DNA of 42,655 bases, from assembly GCA_021732005.1 (NCBI GenBank), contig JAKFVT010000049.1:1-42655 (forward strand), read 5' to 3'. Position numbers and translations under genes: made by a program. The DNA comes from Mycobacterium sp. (GTDB lineage Bacteria > Actinomycetota > Actinomycetes > Mycobacteriales > Mycobacteriaceae). Position 1 is the stretch's first letter. Every line of letters starts with the position of its first letter. Below the pieces are notes generated by a model. The model did no database searches. It worked only from the letters and a program-made list of their open reading frames with translations, and was not told where the DNA came from. Positions 27,010 to 33,975 of this stretch are shown piece by piece.

Positions 27010-27177
27010 GAGGGTCCATCCTATGGTCTGACGTGGTCAGCGCCCGAATCCATATCTCGGGCTCCGGCGGGGCATCCTGGGGGCAGGAGCACAGCGACCC
27101 GGGGATGGATCCGGCGGGCAGGAGCAGTCCCCCAGATGAGTTAGGCTGTCGGAGCCCATTGGCGCAGCTGTGCGTGC

Positions 27178-27250
27178 GCCCCCGTAGCTCAGGGGATAGA
27201 GCGTCTGCCTCCGGAGCAGAAGGCCGCAGGTTCGAATCCTGCCGGGGGCA
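27178..27250 (+). tRNA. tRNA-Arg (anticodon CCG)
   Basis: The 73-nt cloverleaf is complete. The acceptor GCCCCCG pairs with CGGGGGC and the discriminator is A. The anticodon stem TCTGC/GCAGA holds the loop CTCCGGA with anticodon CCG at 27211-27213, and the T loop is GGTTCGAATCC. The CCA end is not encoded. It reads CGG codons, abundant in this GC-rich genome. The integrative element recombined inside this gene: from 27205 onward the sequence is the attL copy, which restores the 3' half, so the tRNA stays functional. Confidence 0.98.
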
Positions 27251-27252
27251 CT
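27205..27252 (+). repeat. attL core
   Basis: This is the left 48-bp copy of the attachment core, running from the anticodon stem of tRNA-Arg to two bases past its 3' end. It is identical to 36466-36513. The integrase stop codon lies 34 bp to the right, as usual for tRNA-targeting tyrosine integrases. Confidence 0.95.
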
Positions 27253-27286
27253 TTCCAAGACATCTCTGACGTGCGCCGGAGCGCCG

Positions 27287-28468
27287 TCACTCCCCCACGA
27301 CTGTGAGCGTTGGGCGTCCCGTTGTCACACCCGATGTCACAACTGTTCCCAAGATGCCCGCAGCTTCCTTCAACGCATCGTCCTGGCTGTGCGCGTACAG
27401 GCGTGCCGTCGTCGATGCGTCGGCGTGCCCGATCCACTTCGCGATCACAGCCAGCGGCACCCCTCGGAGGTGCATCGCCGTGGCCGCGGTGTGGCGTGCG
27501 TCGTGCAGCCGGATCGGACGAACGCCGGCCGCCTTCGTCATCTTGTGCCACATGCGCGTGAGTGAGTCAGGCGTGTACGGCTCGCCAGCTTCGTTGACTG
27601 CGACGTAGGACGACGACGAAGCACGCTCAGCGCGTCTCAGCACGCCTAACAGCACGTTGTCGAGCGGTAACGTACGTCGCGACGACGAGGTCTTCGTGGG
27701 GCCTTCAAGGACGTTGCCCGCGCCAGCCTGAACTCGATTGTTGCGAATCGTCAGCGTATGGGCGGTGAAGTCGACATCGGACCAACGCAGCCCGGCGAGT
27801 TCACCCCGACGCAGACCTGACAGGGCGAGATACCAAACGTGCCCGTTGCGGTCGTTGTCGGCGTATCGCAGAACCTCCTGAATCTCGGCGGGCGTGTACG
27901 TCTGCATTTCTTGGCGGACGCGCTGCACTTTCTTCATGCCCGATGCCGGATTGTGGTTGAGGTCCCGTCTCTCGATGCCGTAGTCGAGGACAGCGCGCCA
28001 CGCATCCACACCCTTGTTCAGTGACCTGCTCGACCACGCCCGCCTCATTCGCTTGCCCCCTGGTGTGGGCATCACCCCACCCTTTCTCAGATCTGTCAGC
28101 AGTCGGTCGAGATGTGCGCGTGTGAGTTGTTGCGCGGTCAGGTCGCCGTGACGTTCGCGTAGTGGCGCGAGACTGAAGCGATACGCGTTGAGCGTCGTAG
28201 GCCGAGCGTTATGCAGCGAGTCGAGCCAGTCCGCGCACAGCTCCTCGACGGTCACCGCCTTGCGCGGCACGTAGGTGTGCGTCGCAACGTCGTGCTGGAT
28301 CGACGTCAGGGCATCGCGCGCCTCGCGCTCGGTGGCGTAGCGCTTGCGGCTCTGTCGTCGTCGCCCAGTGACTGGATCCACACCAACAGACGTGATGACT
28401 TCGTACCGGGTCTCCCCCGCGCGCGTCGTGCGCTTCTTGATCTGCGGGGGCAGTTGTTGCCTAGCCAT
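27287..28468 (-). CDS. Tyrosine site-specific integrase
   Basis: This recombinase integrates and excises the element at tRNA-Arg. The 393-residue protein has an N-terminal arm-binding AP2-like domain (RYEVITSVGVDPVTGRRRQSRKRYATEREA), a core-binding SAM-like domain (VEELCADWLDSL), and the catalytic domain with Arg in SGLRRGELAGLRW, HDARHTAAT, the His in WIGHADASTT, and the nucleophile Tyr in ARLYAHSQ. The start is ATG 28468, overlapping the XRE stop by 8 bp, so repressor and integrase are probably made together. Its 3' end lies 34 bp from attL and contains an arm-type repeat. Confidence 0.96.
   Translation of the reverse strand: MARQQLPPQIKKRTTRAGETRYEVITSVGVDPVTGRRRQSRKRYATEREARDALTSIQHDVATHTYVPRKAVTVEELCADWLDSLHNARPTTLNAYRFSLAPLRERHGDLTAQQLTRAHLDRLLTDLRKGGVMPTPGGKRMRRAWSSRSLNKGVDAWRAVLDYGIERRDLNHNPASGMKKVQRVRQEMQTYTPAEIQEVLRYADNDRNGHVWYLALSGLRRGELAGLRWSDVDFTAHTLTIRNNRVQAGAGNVLEGPTKTSSSRRTLPLDNVLLGVLRRAERASSSSYVAVNEAGEPYTPDSLTRMWHKMTKAAGVRPIRLHDARHTAATAMHLRGVPLAVIAKWIGHADASTTARLYAHSQDDALKEAAGILGTVVTSGVTTGRPTLTVVGE
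27323..27342 (+). promoter_or_regulatory. left arm-type integrase site (candidate)
   Basis: TGTCACAC-CCGA-TGTCACAA is a tandem pair of TGTCACA(C/A) half-sites 70 bp from the attL core. It lies inside the 3' end of the integrase gene, where it encodes part of the VTSGVTTG tail. A 19/20 match in the same orientation occurs near attR (36341-36360). Paired direct repeats flanking the core are what arm-binding domains of lambda-type integrases use. Confidence 0.6.
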
Positions 28469-28952
28469 CGTTGACCACCCATCCCTTGTCGCGAGCAATA
28501 CGCTCAGCCATCGAGCGCGTCTGTCGGGTGCTGTCCCTCAGGACCTCGTTGTCGCTCGTGCCGTACCGCGCGAATTGGTCACGCGCAGAACGCAAGTCGA
28601 AGAGCATCCGCATGTCGTCATCGTCATAGCCGCAGAATGACAGCGCGGCATCCCCAGACGTCTTGTCCACACCAGGCAACGCTTCGACAGGTGCATCTAC
28701 GAGGTCTGGGTAGATCAGCCGAAGGGGCGGTATCCCAAGTGCTTTGGCGAGCACGATGAGCTCGGGGACGTCAACTGACCGTTTACGCCCATTCTCGATG
28801 TTGGCGATGGTGTCGCGCGTGATCGGGAAGCCCAGGCGCGCAGTCTCATCCGCGATGACCTGAGCGGACCTGTCCCCGCGTGCGTGCTTAATAGCGCGTG
28901 CAATGCGGGCGTTCACATCGTCGCGCCATGGGCGTTTCCTTGCTTCTGTCAT
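28461..28952 (-). CDS. XRE-family repressor-like regulator
   Basis: This 163-residue protein has an N-terminal Cro/CI-type helix-turn-helix: RIARAIKHARGDRSAQVIADETARLGFPITRDTIANIENGRKR (about residues 16-58). Its C-terminal region, including SARDQFARYGTSDNEVL, is not recognised. Position at the divergent control region between leftward integrase and rightward excisionase/replication genes fits the element's immunity repressor. No autoprotease residues are recognisable, so induction by RecA cleavage is not indicated. Induction by a helper-phage protein is a possibility. Confidence 0.85.
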   Translation of the reverse strand: MTEARKRPWRDDVNARIARAIKHARGDRSAQVIADETARLGFPITRDTIANIENGRKRSVDVPELIVLAKALGIPPLRLIYPDLVDAPVEALPGVDKTSGDAALSFCGYDDDDMRMLFDLRSARDQFARYGTSDNEVLRDSTRQTRSMAERIARDKGWVVNDG

Positions 28953-29062
28953 TGTGTCAGTTTATCACAACATCAACGGTTGTTGCGTAGTTCATGCTGA
29001 TTGCGTACATTCGACGGTGAAAGTCGACACATTGTGACAAATCTACACAGGAAGGAATGCCA
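28953..29062. promoter_or_regulatory. divergent control region (repressor / excisionase)
   Basis: This AT-richer gap should hold the lysogeny switch. Rightward, TTGCGT (28983-28988) and TACATT (29006-29011) are 17 bp apart and could be a promoter. TTGTG motifs occur three times: TTGTGTCA at 28952, an inverted CACAA at 28966-28970, and TTGTGACA at 29032-29039. The first two form an inverted repeat overlapping the repressor start codon. The last is the exact inverse of the TGTCACAA in the arm-type sites, so one protein may bind all of them. Confidence 0.5.
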
Positions 29063-29236
29063 ATGGCCGTGGACCGTCTACTCAGCCGTGCGCAGGTTCA
29101 GAAAGTCCTCGGCGTTGGGCCGACGAAGCTGTACTACCTCACGCAGAGCGGCGAACTGAGAAGCGTCAGCGTGGGACGCCTCCGCAAGTACCGCGAGAGC
29201 GACGTGAACGCATACATCGAAAGCCTCAGCGCATGA
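29063..29236 (+). CDS. Excisionase-like helix-turn-helix protein
   Basis: This is a 57-residue protein, MAVDRLLSRAQVQKVLGVGP..., with the MerR/AlpA-type winged-helix pattern: LLSRAQVQKVLGVGPTKLYYL, then a small wing with GRLRKYRESDVNAYIE. Such proteins serve as recombination directionality factors in integrative elements. ATG 29063 has AGGAAGG at suitable spacing; an in-frame ATG two codons earlier abuts the same site and is less likely. It is divergent from the repressor. Its stop overlaps the next ATG by 4 bp. Confidence 0.85.
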   Translation: MAVDRLLSRAQVQKVLGVGPTKLYYLTQSGELRSVSVGRLRKYRESDVNAYIESLSA

Positions 29237-29391
29237 GCGCCAAGGCATACAAGACGCACATCGCGACCGAGGCGGCATCACGCAAGCGCGAAAAGCTAAG
29301 CAAGACAGAACAAGACGCTCACGTCCCGACCCCAGACCACACCGAGCGCGACGACATCGTGGCGCGCCTCAAGAAAAGGAAGCCGAAGTGA
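29233..29391 (+). CDS. Small basic protein of unknown function
   Basis: This is a 52-residue, Lys/Arg- and Glu-rich protein (MSAKAYKTHIATEAASRKRE...RLKKRKPK) with no recognised domain. Coding support comes from its ATGA overlap with the excisionase-like gene in front and a GTGA overlap with the gene behind, making a translationally coupled trio. The charged ends could bind nucleic acid, but this is a guess. Confidence 0.65.
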   Translation: MSAKAYKTHIATEAASRKREKLSKTEQDAHVPTPDHTERDDIVARLKKRKPK

Positions 29392-29762
29392 CGGACGAAG
29401 AGCAGGAAATCTCGGACGACTTCAAGCGATTCGATGTGGATCCGAACAGCCCGAAGTACTTGCAGAACCTACCCGAGGGATACGAACGCGTGGGCCCATC
29501 ACGTTTGGCCTGGGACATGGGCTTTGGCGATGAGCCGTCGTCTACACCTGTGCCGTGCGTCAGGTGTGGTCAATCCTCAGACCCAAGCCACCGGATCGAG
29601 TTCGTGCGCGAGGGTCTGCACCGTCCTGAGGACGGCTGGAAAGTCGGCATAGCTCTCTTCGTCTACGACTGCCCCGAACACGGCTGGTTCATAAACGAGG
29701 CCAAAGAGCGCGGGTTCGGAGGCTCAGAGAAGGCACGCAACGGAAAGGGCATCATCGCCTAA
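29388..29762 (+). CDS. Hypothetical protein with Cys/His pairs
   Basis: This is a 124-residue protein starting at GTG, overlapping the previous stop by 4 bp. The N terminus is acidic. Then CVRCG (Cys-x2-Cys) at about residues 57-61 and CPEHGW (Cys-x2-His) near residue 95 could form a zinc site. The family is not recognised. It ends the early coupled trio, and a large inverted repeat follows 80 bp later. Confidence 0.7.
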   Translation: MTDEEQEISDDFKRFDVDPNSPKYLQNLPEGYERVGPSRLAWDMGFGDEPSSTPVPCVRCGQSSDPSHRIEFVREGLHRPEDGWKVGIALFVYDCPEHGWFINEAKERGFGGSEKARNGKGIIA

Positions 29763-29842
29763 GGCTCGTGGGGCGGGTCCGTAGGCGCCTGTATATGTGC
29801 GCACGACGCGTCACGCGGCGCACGCGTGAAAGTCGCGCAGCG

Positions 29843-29894
29843 TTGAACTGAGGCGCGGGCTTGAATGCCCCAATAGTGCATCGCCGCAGTTCAA
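29843..29894 (+). other. long inverted repeat in a 208-bp gap
   Basis: TTGAACTGAGGCG (29843-29855) and CGCCGCAGTTCAA (29882-29894) pair at 12 of 13 positions. The loop itself contains GGGC-TTGAAT-GCCC. It follows the early coupled genes and precedes the next operon, so it may be a terminator (no T run), a protected 3' end or a small structured RNA. Nearby CTAAT-ACG-ATTAG (29923-29935) is a short operator-like palindrome. Confidence 0.5.
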
Positions 29895-29970
29895 TTCGCA
29901 GTCAATGTATGGGAGATCGCTCCTAATACGATTAGTGGCATGAATGGTAGCAACAGAGAAAGGAAGGACG

Positions 29971-30156
29971 ATGGCTAATGGAAAACCGGGTCGTCCGCGT
30001 CGATTAGACCTCGATCCAGAGCATCGGGAATTCCTCGACAAGAAGAACGAACGCCGTAGGCGGCGTCGCCTAGACCCGGACTACAAGGCGAAAGAGAATG
30101 CACGAGCAGTCGCACAACGCGCTCGACGCAAGGCTGAAGATGGCAAGGGGAAATGA
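29971..30156 (+). CDS. Small Arg/Lys-rich protein
   Basis: This 61-residue protein starts MANGKPGRPRRLDLD and is highly basic in its second half (NERRRRRRLDPDYKAKENARAVAQRARRK). GKPGRPRR resembles an AT-hook, so minor-groove DNA binding is plausible. ATG 29971 follows AAGGAAGGA; an upstream in-frame ATG at 29944 has no such site. The next gene starts inside its 3' end. Confidence 0.65.
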   Translation: MANGKPGRPRRLDLDPEHREFLDKKNERRRRRRLDPDYKAKENARAVAQRARRKAEDGKGK

Positions 30157-30436
30157 CCGCAGGACGCCAGACCTGCGATTCGATGAACTTTTACCCGAGA
30201 AGTCCAAAGGACCAACGACGTTCAGCGTCGATAAAGACGGAAAGCTACATGCCCACACGAGACCCGTCCCCGAGCATCGGATGAAAAGGGCTCGACGCAT
30301 CCTGTGGGAGTGCAAGCAACAGCCCGAATGGCAACGCACGCAGGCGGCGTTCTATCGCCATCCGTCCCTGAAGAACGTGCCGTATCAGGTGTTGAAGCAG
30401 CTTGTGAGAGAGAGCGAGAGATCCAATGGCCGATAA
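30140..30436 (+). CDS. Hypothetical protein upstream of RepA-like ATPase
   Basis: This 98-residue protein starts MARGNDRRTPDLRFDELLPE and has no recognised domain. It overlaps the gene before it by 17 bp and the RepA-like gene after it by 11 bp, so the three are surely one transcript. The close coupling suggests a role with the ATPase in replication, for example as a loader or regulator; this is inference. Confidence 0.65.
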   Translation: MARGNDRRTPDLRFDELLPEKSKGPTTFSVDKDGKLHAHTRPVPEHRMKRARRILWECKQQPEWQRTQAAFYRHPSLKNVPYQVLKQLVRESERSNGR

Positions 30437-31478
30437 TGCACTCGTTCGACCGCGGGTCATCGACTTTCGACCCAAACCATCTGACGTCGAGGAGCGACCG
30501 AAAGTGTGGAAAGCAACTCACCTCACACGCGCAAAGGCCAAGAAATGGCTTGCGAAGCAGCGCATCCCGAGAGCAGGTGTAACTGTGCTTGTCGGGGACG
30601 AAGGCATCGGCAAGTCGCTTTTCTGGGTGTGGATCGTCGCAGCGATCACCACAGGTAAGCCACTCCCCGAGTTCGGGATACCGGCGCGCGCCCCCCAGCA
30701 TGTGCGTCTGGTCATCACTGAGGATGACTGGGCTACAGACGTGCGTCCGCGTCTCGAGGTGGCAGGAGCGAACCTCAGATACATCACCGTGATCGCCTGT
30801 GAGCGCGATGGTTCCGGATCACCGGTGTTTCCATCAGACGACATGAAATTGCTGTACCAGGAACCCCTTCCCGCATTGATCGTGGTGGACGCGTGGCTGG
30901 ACACAGTGCCGGGTTCGCTCAACGTGCAGATGCCGCAGGACGCGCGAAAAGCGCTGCACCCCTGGAAAGACGTAGCCGTGCAACTCGATGCGTCGGTTCT
31001 GTTGATGACGCACACGAACCGCGACACTGGATCGTCGGCACGCAATAAGTACGGCATCACCGGAGAATTGCGCAAGAAGGCCCGCATGGCGCTGTTCGCT
31101 CAGCGGGATGAATGCGGGCAACTCGTAATAGGCCCTGAGAAGGCGAATGGGACGGCCATCGTTCCGGCAGCGATGTTCACCATCGACTCGGTGCAAGTAC
31201 GCCCAGCAACTGACGACGACGACGGCACAGTGCCACACCTGCGATACCTCAGCGAGTCAGATCAGGACATGCGCGAGCACGCGTCAGGCGACATGAAGCC
31301 TGAGGCCAAGTGGCTGATCGAGTTCTTGTGCGAGAACGACAAGACACGCACCGAGGTATTCGACGCGGCGACCGAGAAGGGTTTCAAACGCCACGCTGTC
31401 TACGCAGCATCAAGAAGCCTCAAGGTCAAGCAGGAACGCGAGGGGTTCCAGGGCCAGACGATGTGGTCGCTCCCGTGA
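30426..31478 (+). CDS. RepA-like AAA/RecA-fold replication ATPase
   Basis: This 350-residue protein has Walker A LVGDEGIGKSLFWVW (about residue 58), Walker B PALIVVDAWLD (about residue 155), the sensor-type VLLMTHTNRDTG, and a C-terminal winged-helix-like part (KWLIEFLCENDKTRTEVFDAATEKGFKRHAVYAASRSL). This architecture matches plasmid and satellite RepA helicases (AAA_25). An origin-like block of iterons and DnaA boxes begins 34 bp after its stop, which supports replication after excision. No primase or helicase loader gene is recognised, so host proteins would be needed. Confidence 0.8.
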   Translation: MADNALVRPRVIDFRPKPSDVEERPKVWKATHLTRAKAKKWLAKQRIPRAGVTVLVGDEGIGKSLFWVWIVAAITTGKPLPEFGIPARAPQHVRLVITEDDWATDVRPRLEVAGANLRYITVIACERDGSGSPVFPSDDMKLLYQEPLPALIVVDAWLDTVPGSLNVQMPQDARKALHPWKDVAVQLDASVLLMTHTNRDTGSSARNKYGITGELRKKARMALFAQRDECGQLVIGPEKANGTAIVPAAMFTIDSVQVRPATDDDDGTVPHLRYLSESDQDMREHASGDMKPEAKWLIEFLCENDKTRTEVFDAATEKGFKRHAVYAASRSLKVKQEREGFQGQTMWSLP

Positions 31479-31511
31479 TCGCATTCGTACAACCTCGCCA
31501 CGGCGTATTTC

Positions 31512-31681
31512 GCACAACTGGCACAACTGGCTCTGACGTGTACAAACGAACTTGGACGACTGATGGACGACTGTCGGATGACTGAGCGAACCTATGAGCG
31601 CCAGTAGTCCACAGTTATCCACTCAGTCGTCCAGCCCATCACCGCAGGTCACCACAAATATTTCATATATCCATGTAGATG
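31512..31681 (+). other. candidate replication origin (iterons, DnaA boxes, AT-rich)
   Basis: In order: GCACAACTG twice in tandem (31512-31529); three 11-bp units with no gaps, TGGACGACTGA, TGGACGACTGT, CGGATGACTGA (31553-31585); two DnaA-box-like 9-mers, TAGTCCACA (31605-31613) and TTATCCACT (31615-31623), each one mismatch from the mycobacterial or E. coli consensus; TCAGTCGTCCA (31623-31633), a perfect inverted copy of the first iteron; and an AT-rich stretch (31651-31681). The 11-bp period puts iterons on one face of the helix. The block is non-coding and directly follows the RepA-like gene. Confidence 0.65.
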
Positions 31682-31710
31682 TTCACGCGACGCGTGCGAA
31701 GGAGATTCAA

Positions 31711-31980
31711 GTGACGAAGATCGTCAACGTGTACCCCAGGTCTGACTCCAAACTGAAGATCGTTCAAAGCGACGGGGACAAGGCCGTTCGCCGCACCGTG
31801 TTGGCGTTGGCTGTGGTCGAGGACGACAAGGGTGAACAGTCCATCGAGATGGTCGTCGGCGCGGACGGGCAACTCTGGTTAGCACCTCAAGTGCACTTTC
31901 CCCCGAGCGACTCCGCGCTGATTCCTGTTTTGCAATATGACGGTGAAGACGTGACCGAGTGGCTAGAGGAGGGCGAGTGA
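31711..31980 (+). CDS. Hypothetical protein
   Basis: This 89-residue protein from GTG 31711, with AAGGAG 6 bp upstream; the reading frame stays open further upstream through the origin-like repeats, but that part is not thought to be translated. It looks like a small beta-rich, acidic-ended protein (IEMVVGADGQLWLAPQVHFPP; TEWLEEGE). No family is recognised. Its stop overlaps the next GTG by 4 bp (GTGA). Confidence 0.65.
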   Translation: MTKIVNVYPRSDSKLKIVQSDGDKAVRRTVLALAVVEDDKGEQSIEMVVGADGQLWLAPQVHFPPSDSALIPVLQYDGEDVTEWLEEGE

Positions 31981-32243
31981 ACCTCAACGAAGCACGCGAA
32001 CTGATGCACAAGCTAAACCACGGTGACGCCAAGTCTGGTGTGGGCAAGGCCAAGACCCTCAAAGCGTATGAGACCAAGGACATCGAGAATCCTGACGGTG
32101 ATGTGATTGGGCTCGAACGAATCAACGAGCGCGAGCTACCCCTCGGACACGTCGGGCCTGCTATGCCTTGCTGCCTTGGCGACGGTGACGAACACGAGCC
32201 GTACTGCGTCATGTACCGAAGCGACGACGAGCAAGGCGCATAG
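31977..32243 (+). CDS. Hypothetical protein with Cys cluster
   Basis: This 88-residue protein is coupled to the previous gene by a GTGA overlap and preceded by AGAGGAGGG. The C-terminal part has CCLGDGDEHEPYC, which could bind metal. No family is recognised. A perfect 9-bp stem-loop follows 4 bp after the stop, so this gene probably ends the replication operon. Confidence 0.65.
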   Translation: MNLNEARELMHKLNHGDAKSGVGKAKTLKAYETKDIENPDGDVIGLERINERELPLGHVGPAMPCCLGDGDEHEPYCVMYRSDDEQGA

Positions 32244-32578
32244 GTGGGCGCTCAGGTCAACGCTGAGCGCCTGATGTACGCGCAATAAGTCAATTATCCT
32301 GCGGGATAATCCAAGACACGCTGAGACGCGTACAAATCAACCATTGAGTCTCAATTTTCGAGCGCGTAACGTCACCAGCACGCCCACCAGCGCGGCAAGC
32401 TGGGTGCCGACGGGCCTTGTACGGATATCACCAATAGAACCATCCCATAGAGCGCGACCTTGCCCGCGTTCATGCCCCGGCTGATGATCCAGCAGCGCGA
32501 GGCGATGGGAAGACCCCCAAACATTCACTGAGCTTCGGCGACTCCGTCGTGCTCAAATCCGTTGAAAGAACTGAGGAA
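32244..32578 (+). promoter_or_regulatory. gap before capsid gene: stem-loop and palindrome
   Basis: This stretch of 335 bp has no convincing gene. GGCGCTCAG/CTGAGCGCC (32247-32271, 7-nt loop) is a perfect stem just after the upstream stop, a likely terminator or 3' end. ATTATCC-TGCG-GGATAAT (32293-32310) is a perfect operator-like palindrome that may control the late (capsid) side. A minus-strand frame at 32337-32528 (63 residues) is open but has no start signal or family and is not called. No clear promoter was identified. Confidence 0.55.
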
Positions 32579-33421
32579 ATGACTGAAGTAGTAACTCAGA
32601 AGGGCGCATGGGGCATGGACGTCCTGGGCCTGCCCGCCCTGGAAACCATTCCTGATGCCCTCATCATGTCGTGCTCGCACAAGGCGGGTGTGGTCGAAGG
32701 TGATGCGCCGTACGTTCGCATCCCCAAGATCAACCTGGATGACGACGTGCATCCGGTGCGTGAGGGTGACGACATTCCCGAGGCCGAGCCGGACAGGTCC
32801 GAGATCGTCGTGTTGACCGTGAAGGTCGCTGAACTGATCAAGGTTTCGCGCGAACAGCTCGCGCAGCCCGAGGCGATCGAGACCATCACTCATGAGATCC
32901 GTCGTGCGCTGACGTACAAGGCCGATGCGATGTTCGCAGCACAGCCGGCCCCGGTTGCACCCGAGGTGTGGCCTCCTGCGGGCTTGCTGCCTCGTGCGAC
33001 GGCTGCGGGTGACATCGTGGACAACCTCGACGCTCTCGTGGACGCGGTCGCGCTCATCGAGAACACGCCGGGCGGTCAGGCCACGCACATCATCGCCAAC
33101 CCGCTCGCATGGGCTGCAGTGCGCAAGTACAAGAAGGGCACGGGCAGCAACGAAAGCCTTGTGGGTGCCGGAACGGAGGCAGGGCCGAAGTCGCTCCTGT
33201 CGCTTCCTGTCATCACGCGGTCGCCGTTGCCTGAAGACGTGCTGATGGTGATCGACAAGAACCAGGTGCTGTCGGCGTATGGCGATGTGCTCGTGGCTCG
33301 TTCGGACGAATTCTATTTCGGGTCGGACAACGTCGCGCTGCGTGCCACGTTCCGTTTCGGCATCGCGCTGAATCATCCGGACGCCGTGCAGGTGTTGACG
33401 GTTCCGGAGGCGACACCGTAA
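32579..33421 (+). CDS. HK97-fold major capsid protein, mature-length
   Basis: This 280-residue protein resembles phage HK97-family major capsid proteins: an N-arm and E-loop region with paired acidic stretches (VREGDDIPEAEPDRSEIVVLTVKVAELIKVSREQLAQ), a spine helix (IETITHEIRRALTYKADAMFAAQ), A-domain segments (THIIANPLAWAAVRKYK) and the typical end (VALRATFRFGIALNHPDAVQVLTV). It lacks the N-terminal delta (scaffold) domain of about 100 residues, so its length equals processed HK97 gp5 (about 282) and no protease gene is nearby. ATG 32579 has GAGGA unusually close; an in-frame GTG at 32549 has none. An encapsulin is a less likely alternative by sequence. Confidence 0.85.
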   Translation: MTEVVTQKGAWGMDVLGLPALETIPDALIMSCSHKAGVVEGDAPYVRIPKINLDDDVHPVREGDDIPEAEPDRSEIVVLTVKVAELIKVSREQLAQPEAIETITHEIRRALTYKADAMFAAQPAPVAPEVWPPAGLLPRATAAGDIVDNLDALVDAVALIENTPGGQATHIIANPLAWAAVRKYKKGTGSNESLVGAGTEAGPKSLLSLPVITRSPLPEDVLMVIDKNQVLSAYGDVLVARSDEFYFGSDNVALRATFRFGIALNHPDAVQVLTVPEATP

Positions 33422-33751
33422 CAGCTGTCGTGTTTCTCTCCCTTGAAGGGGTGGGAGGAACAGGCAAACGGGCAAGTGCAGTCCTCGGACGTGGCGTGTT
33501 GCCCAACAACTGAATAGGAGAGGCCTCGGGTACGTGTTCGCCTGGCAGCCCGCGTATCCGGGGTCTCCCCACCGAATCGTGAACATCGGGCCGCGATGCG
33601 CCGACCTCGAAGGGCAACGTGTTTCATTCCTCCGATGCGTTGCCCTTCTTGGTGGATCGCTCAACGTGTCAGGTGTGGTCAGTCGCTTGTAATCATCTGC
33701 GGTGCAGCATGTATGGGTTGGGGTGACGCGCCAAGTCTTGTAAAATCGAGC
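33422..33751 (+). terminator. gap after capsid gene with strong stem-loop
   Basis: This gap of 330 bp has no convincing gene. GAAGGGCAACG (33609-33619) and CGTTGCCCTTC (33638-33648) form a perfect 11-bp stem with an 18-nt loop, followed by TTGG. It is probably the capsid transcript terminator. The shorter CCCTT-G-AAGGG at about 33440 could be a minor hairpin. Confidence 0.6.
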
Positions 33752-33946
33752 ATGAGCACACGCGAACATGCTGCGTACGAAGGCCGTATCTACCCTGATG
33801 GGTACAGGATCTACGCCGTGTACCGCGGGCGACGCGCTGACGAAGAAGTCGCACGATTCCACACATACGACGACATGCTGCGCGAGTGGCTTCGCATCAC
33901 TGACCTGTGCCACATGGTCGATGTCGCGGGGTCACAGTTCGATTGA
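33752..33946 (+). CDS. Small hypothetical protein
   Basis: This 64-residue protein, MSTREHAAYEGRIYPDGYRIYAVYRGRRADEEV..., is rich in Tyr and Arg, ends with TDLCHMVDVAGSQFD, and has no recognised family. Its composition looks like a real folded small protein. No strong ribosome-binding site is seen before ATG 33752; a leaderless or weak start is possible. It lies 29 bp before the HNH gene. Confidence 0.5.
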   Translation: MSTREHAAYEGRIYPDGYRIYAVYRGRRADEEVARFHTYDDMLREWLRITDLCHMVDVAGSQFD

Positions 33947-33975
33947 TTGTGGAGCGCTGGTCGTAACGTGTGCTC

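Noticed and set aside
25273..27144. Long plus-strand frame (623 codons) opposite argS
   Set aside because: It is a shadow of argS with no recognisable domains.
27037..27258. Minus-strand reading frame over tRNA-Arg with a GRIRTCGLLLRRQ-type product; the same at 36355-36693 over attR
   Set aside because: It is the antisense translation of the tRNA gene and its att copy. Such products recur in databases as artefacts. There is no start signal and the tRNA explains the sequence.
32579..33421. The HK97-fold protein as an encapsulin
   Set aside because: Its sequence pattern (acidic N-arm/E-loop, FRFGIALNHPDA end) is phage-capsid-like, and no cargo enzyme with a loading peptide lies next to it. 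It is kept only as a minor alternative.
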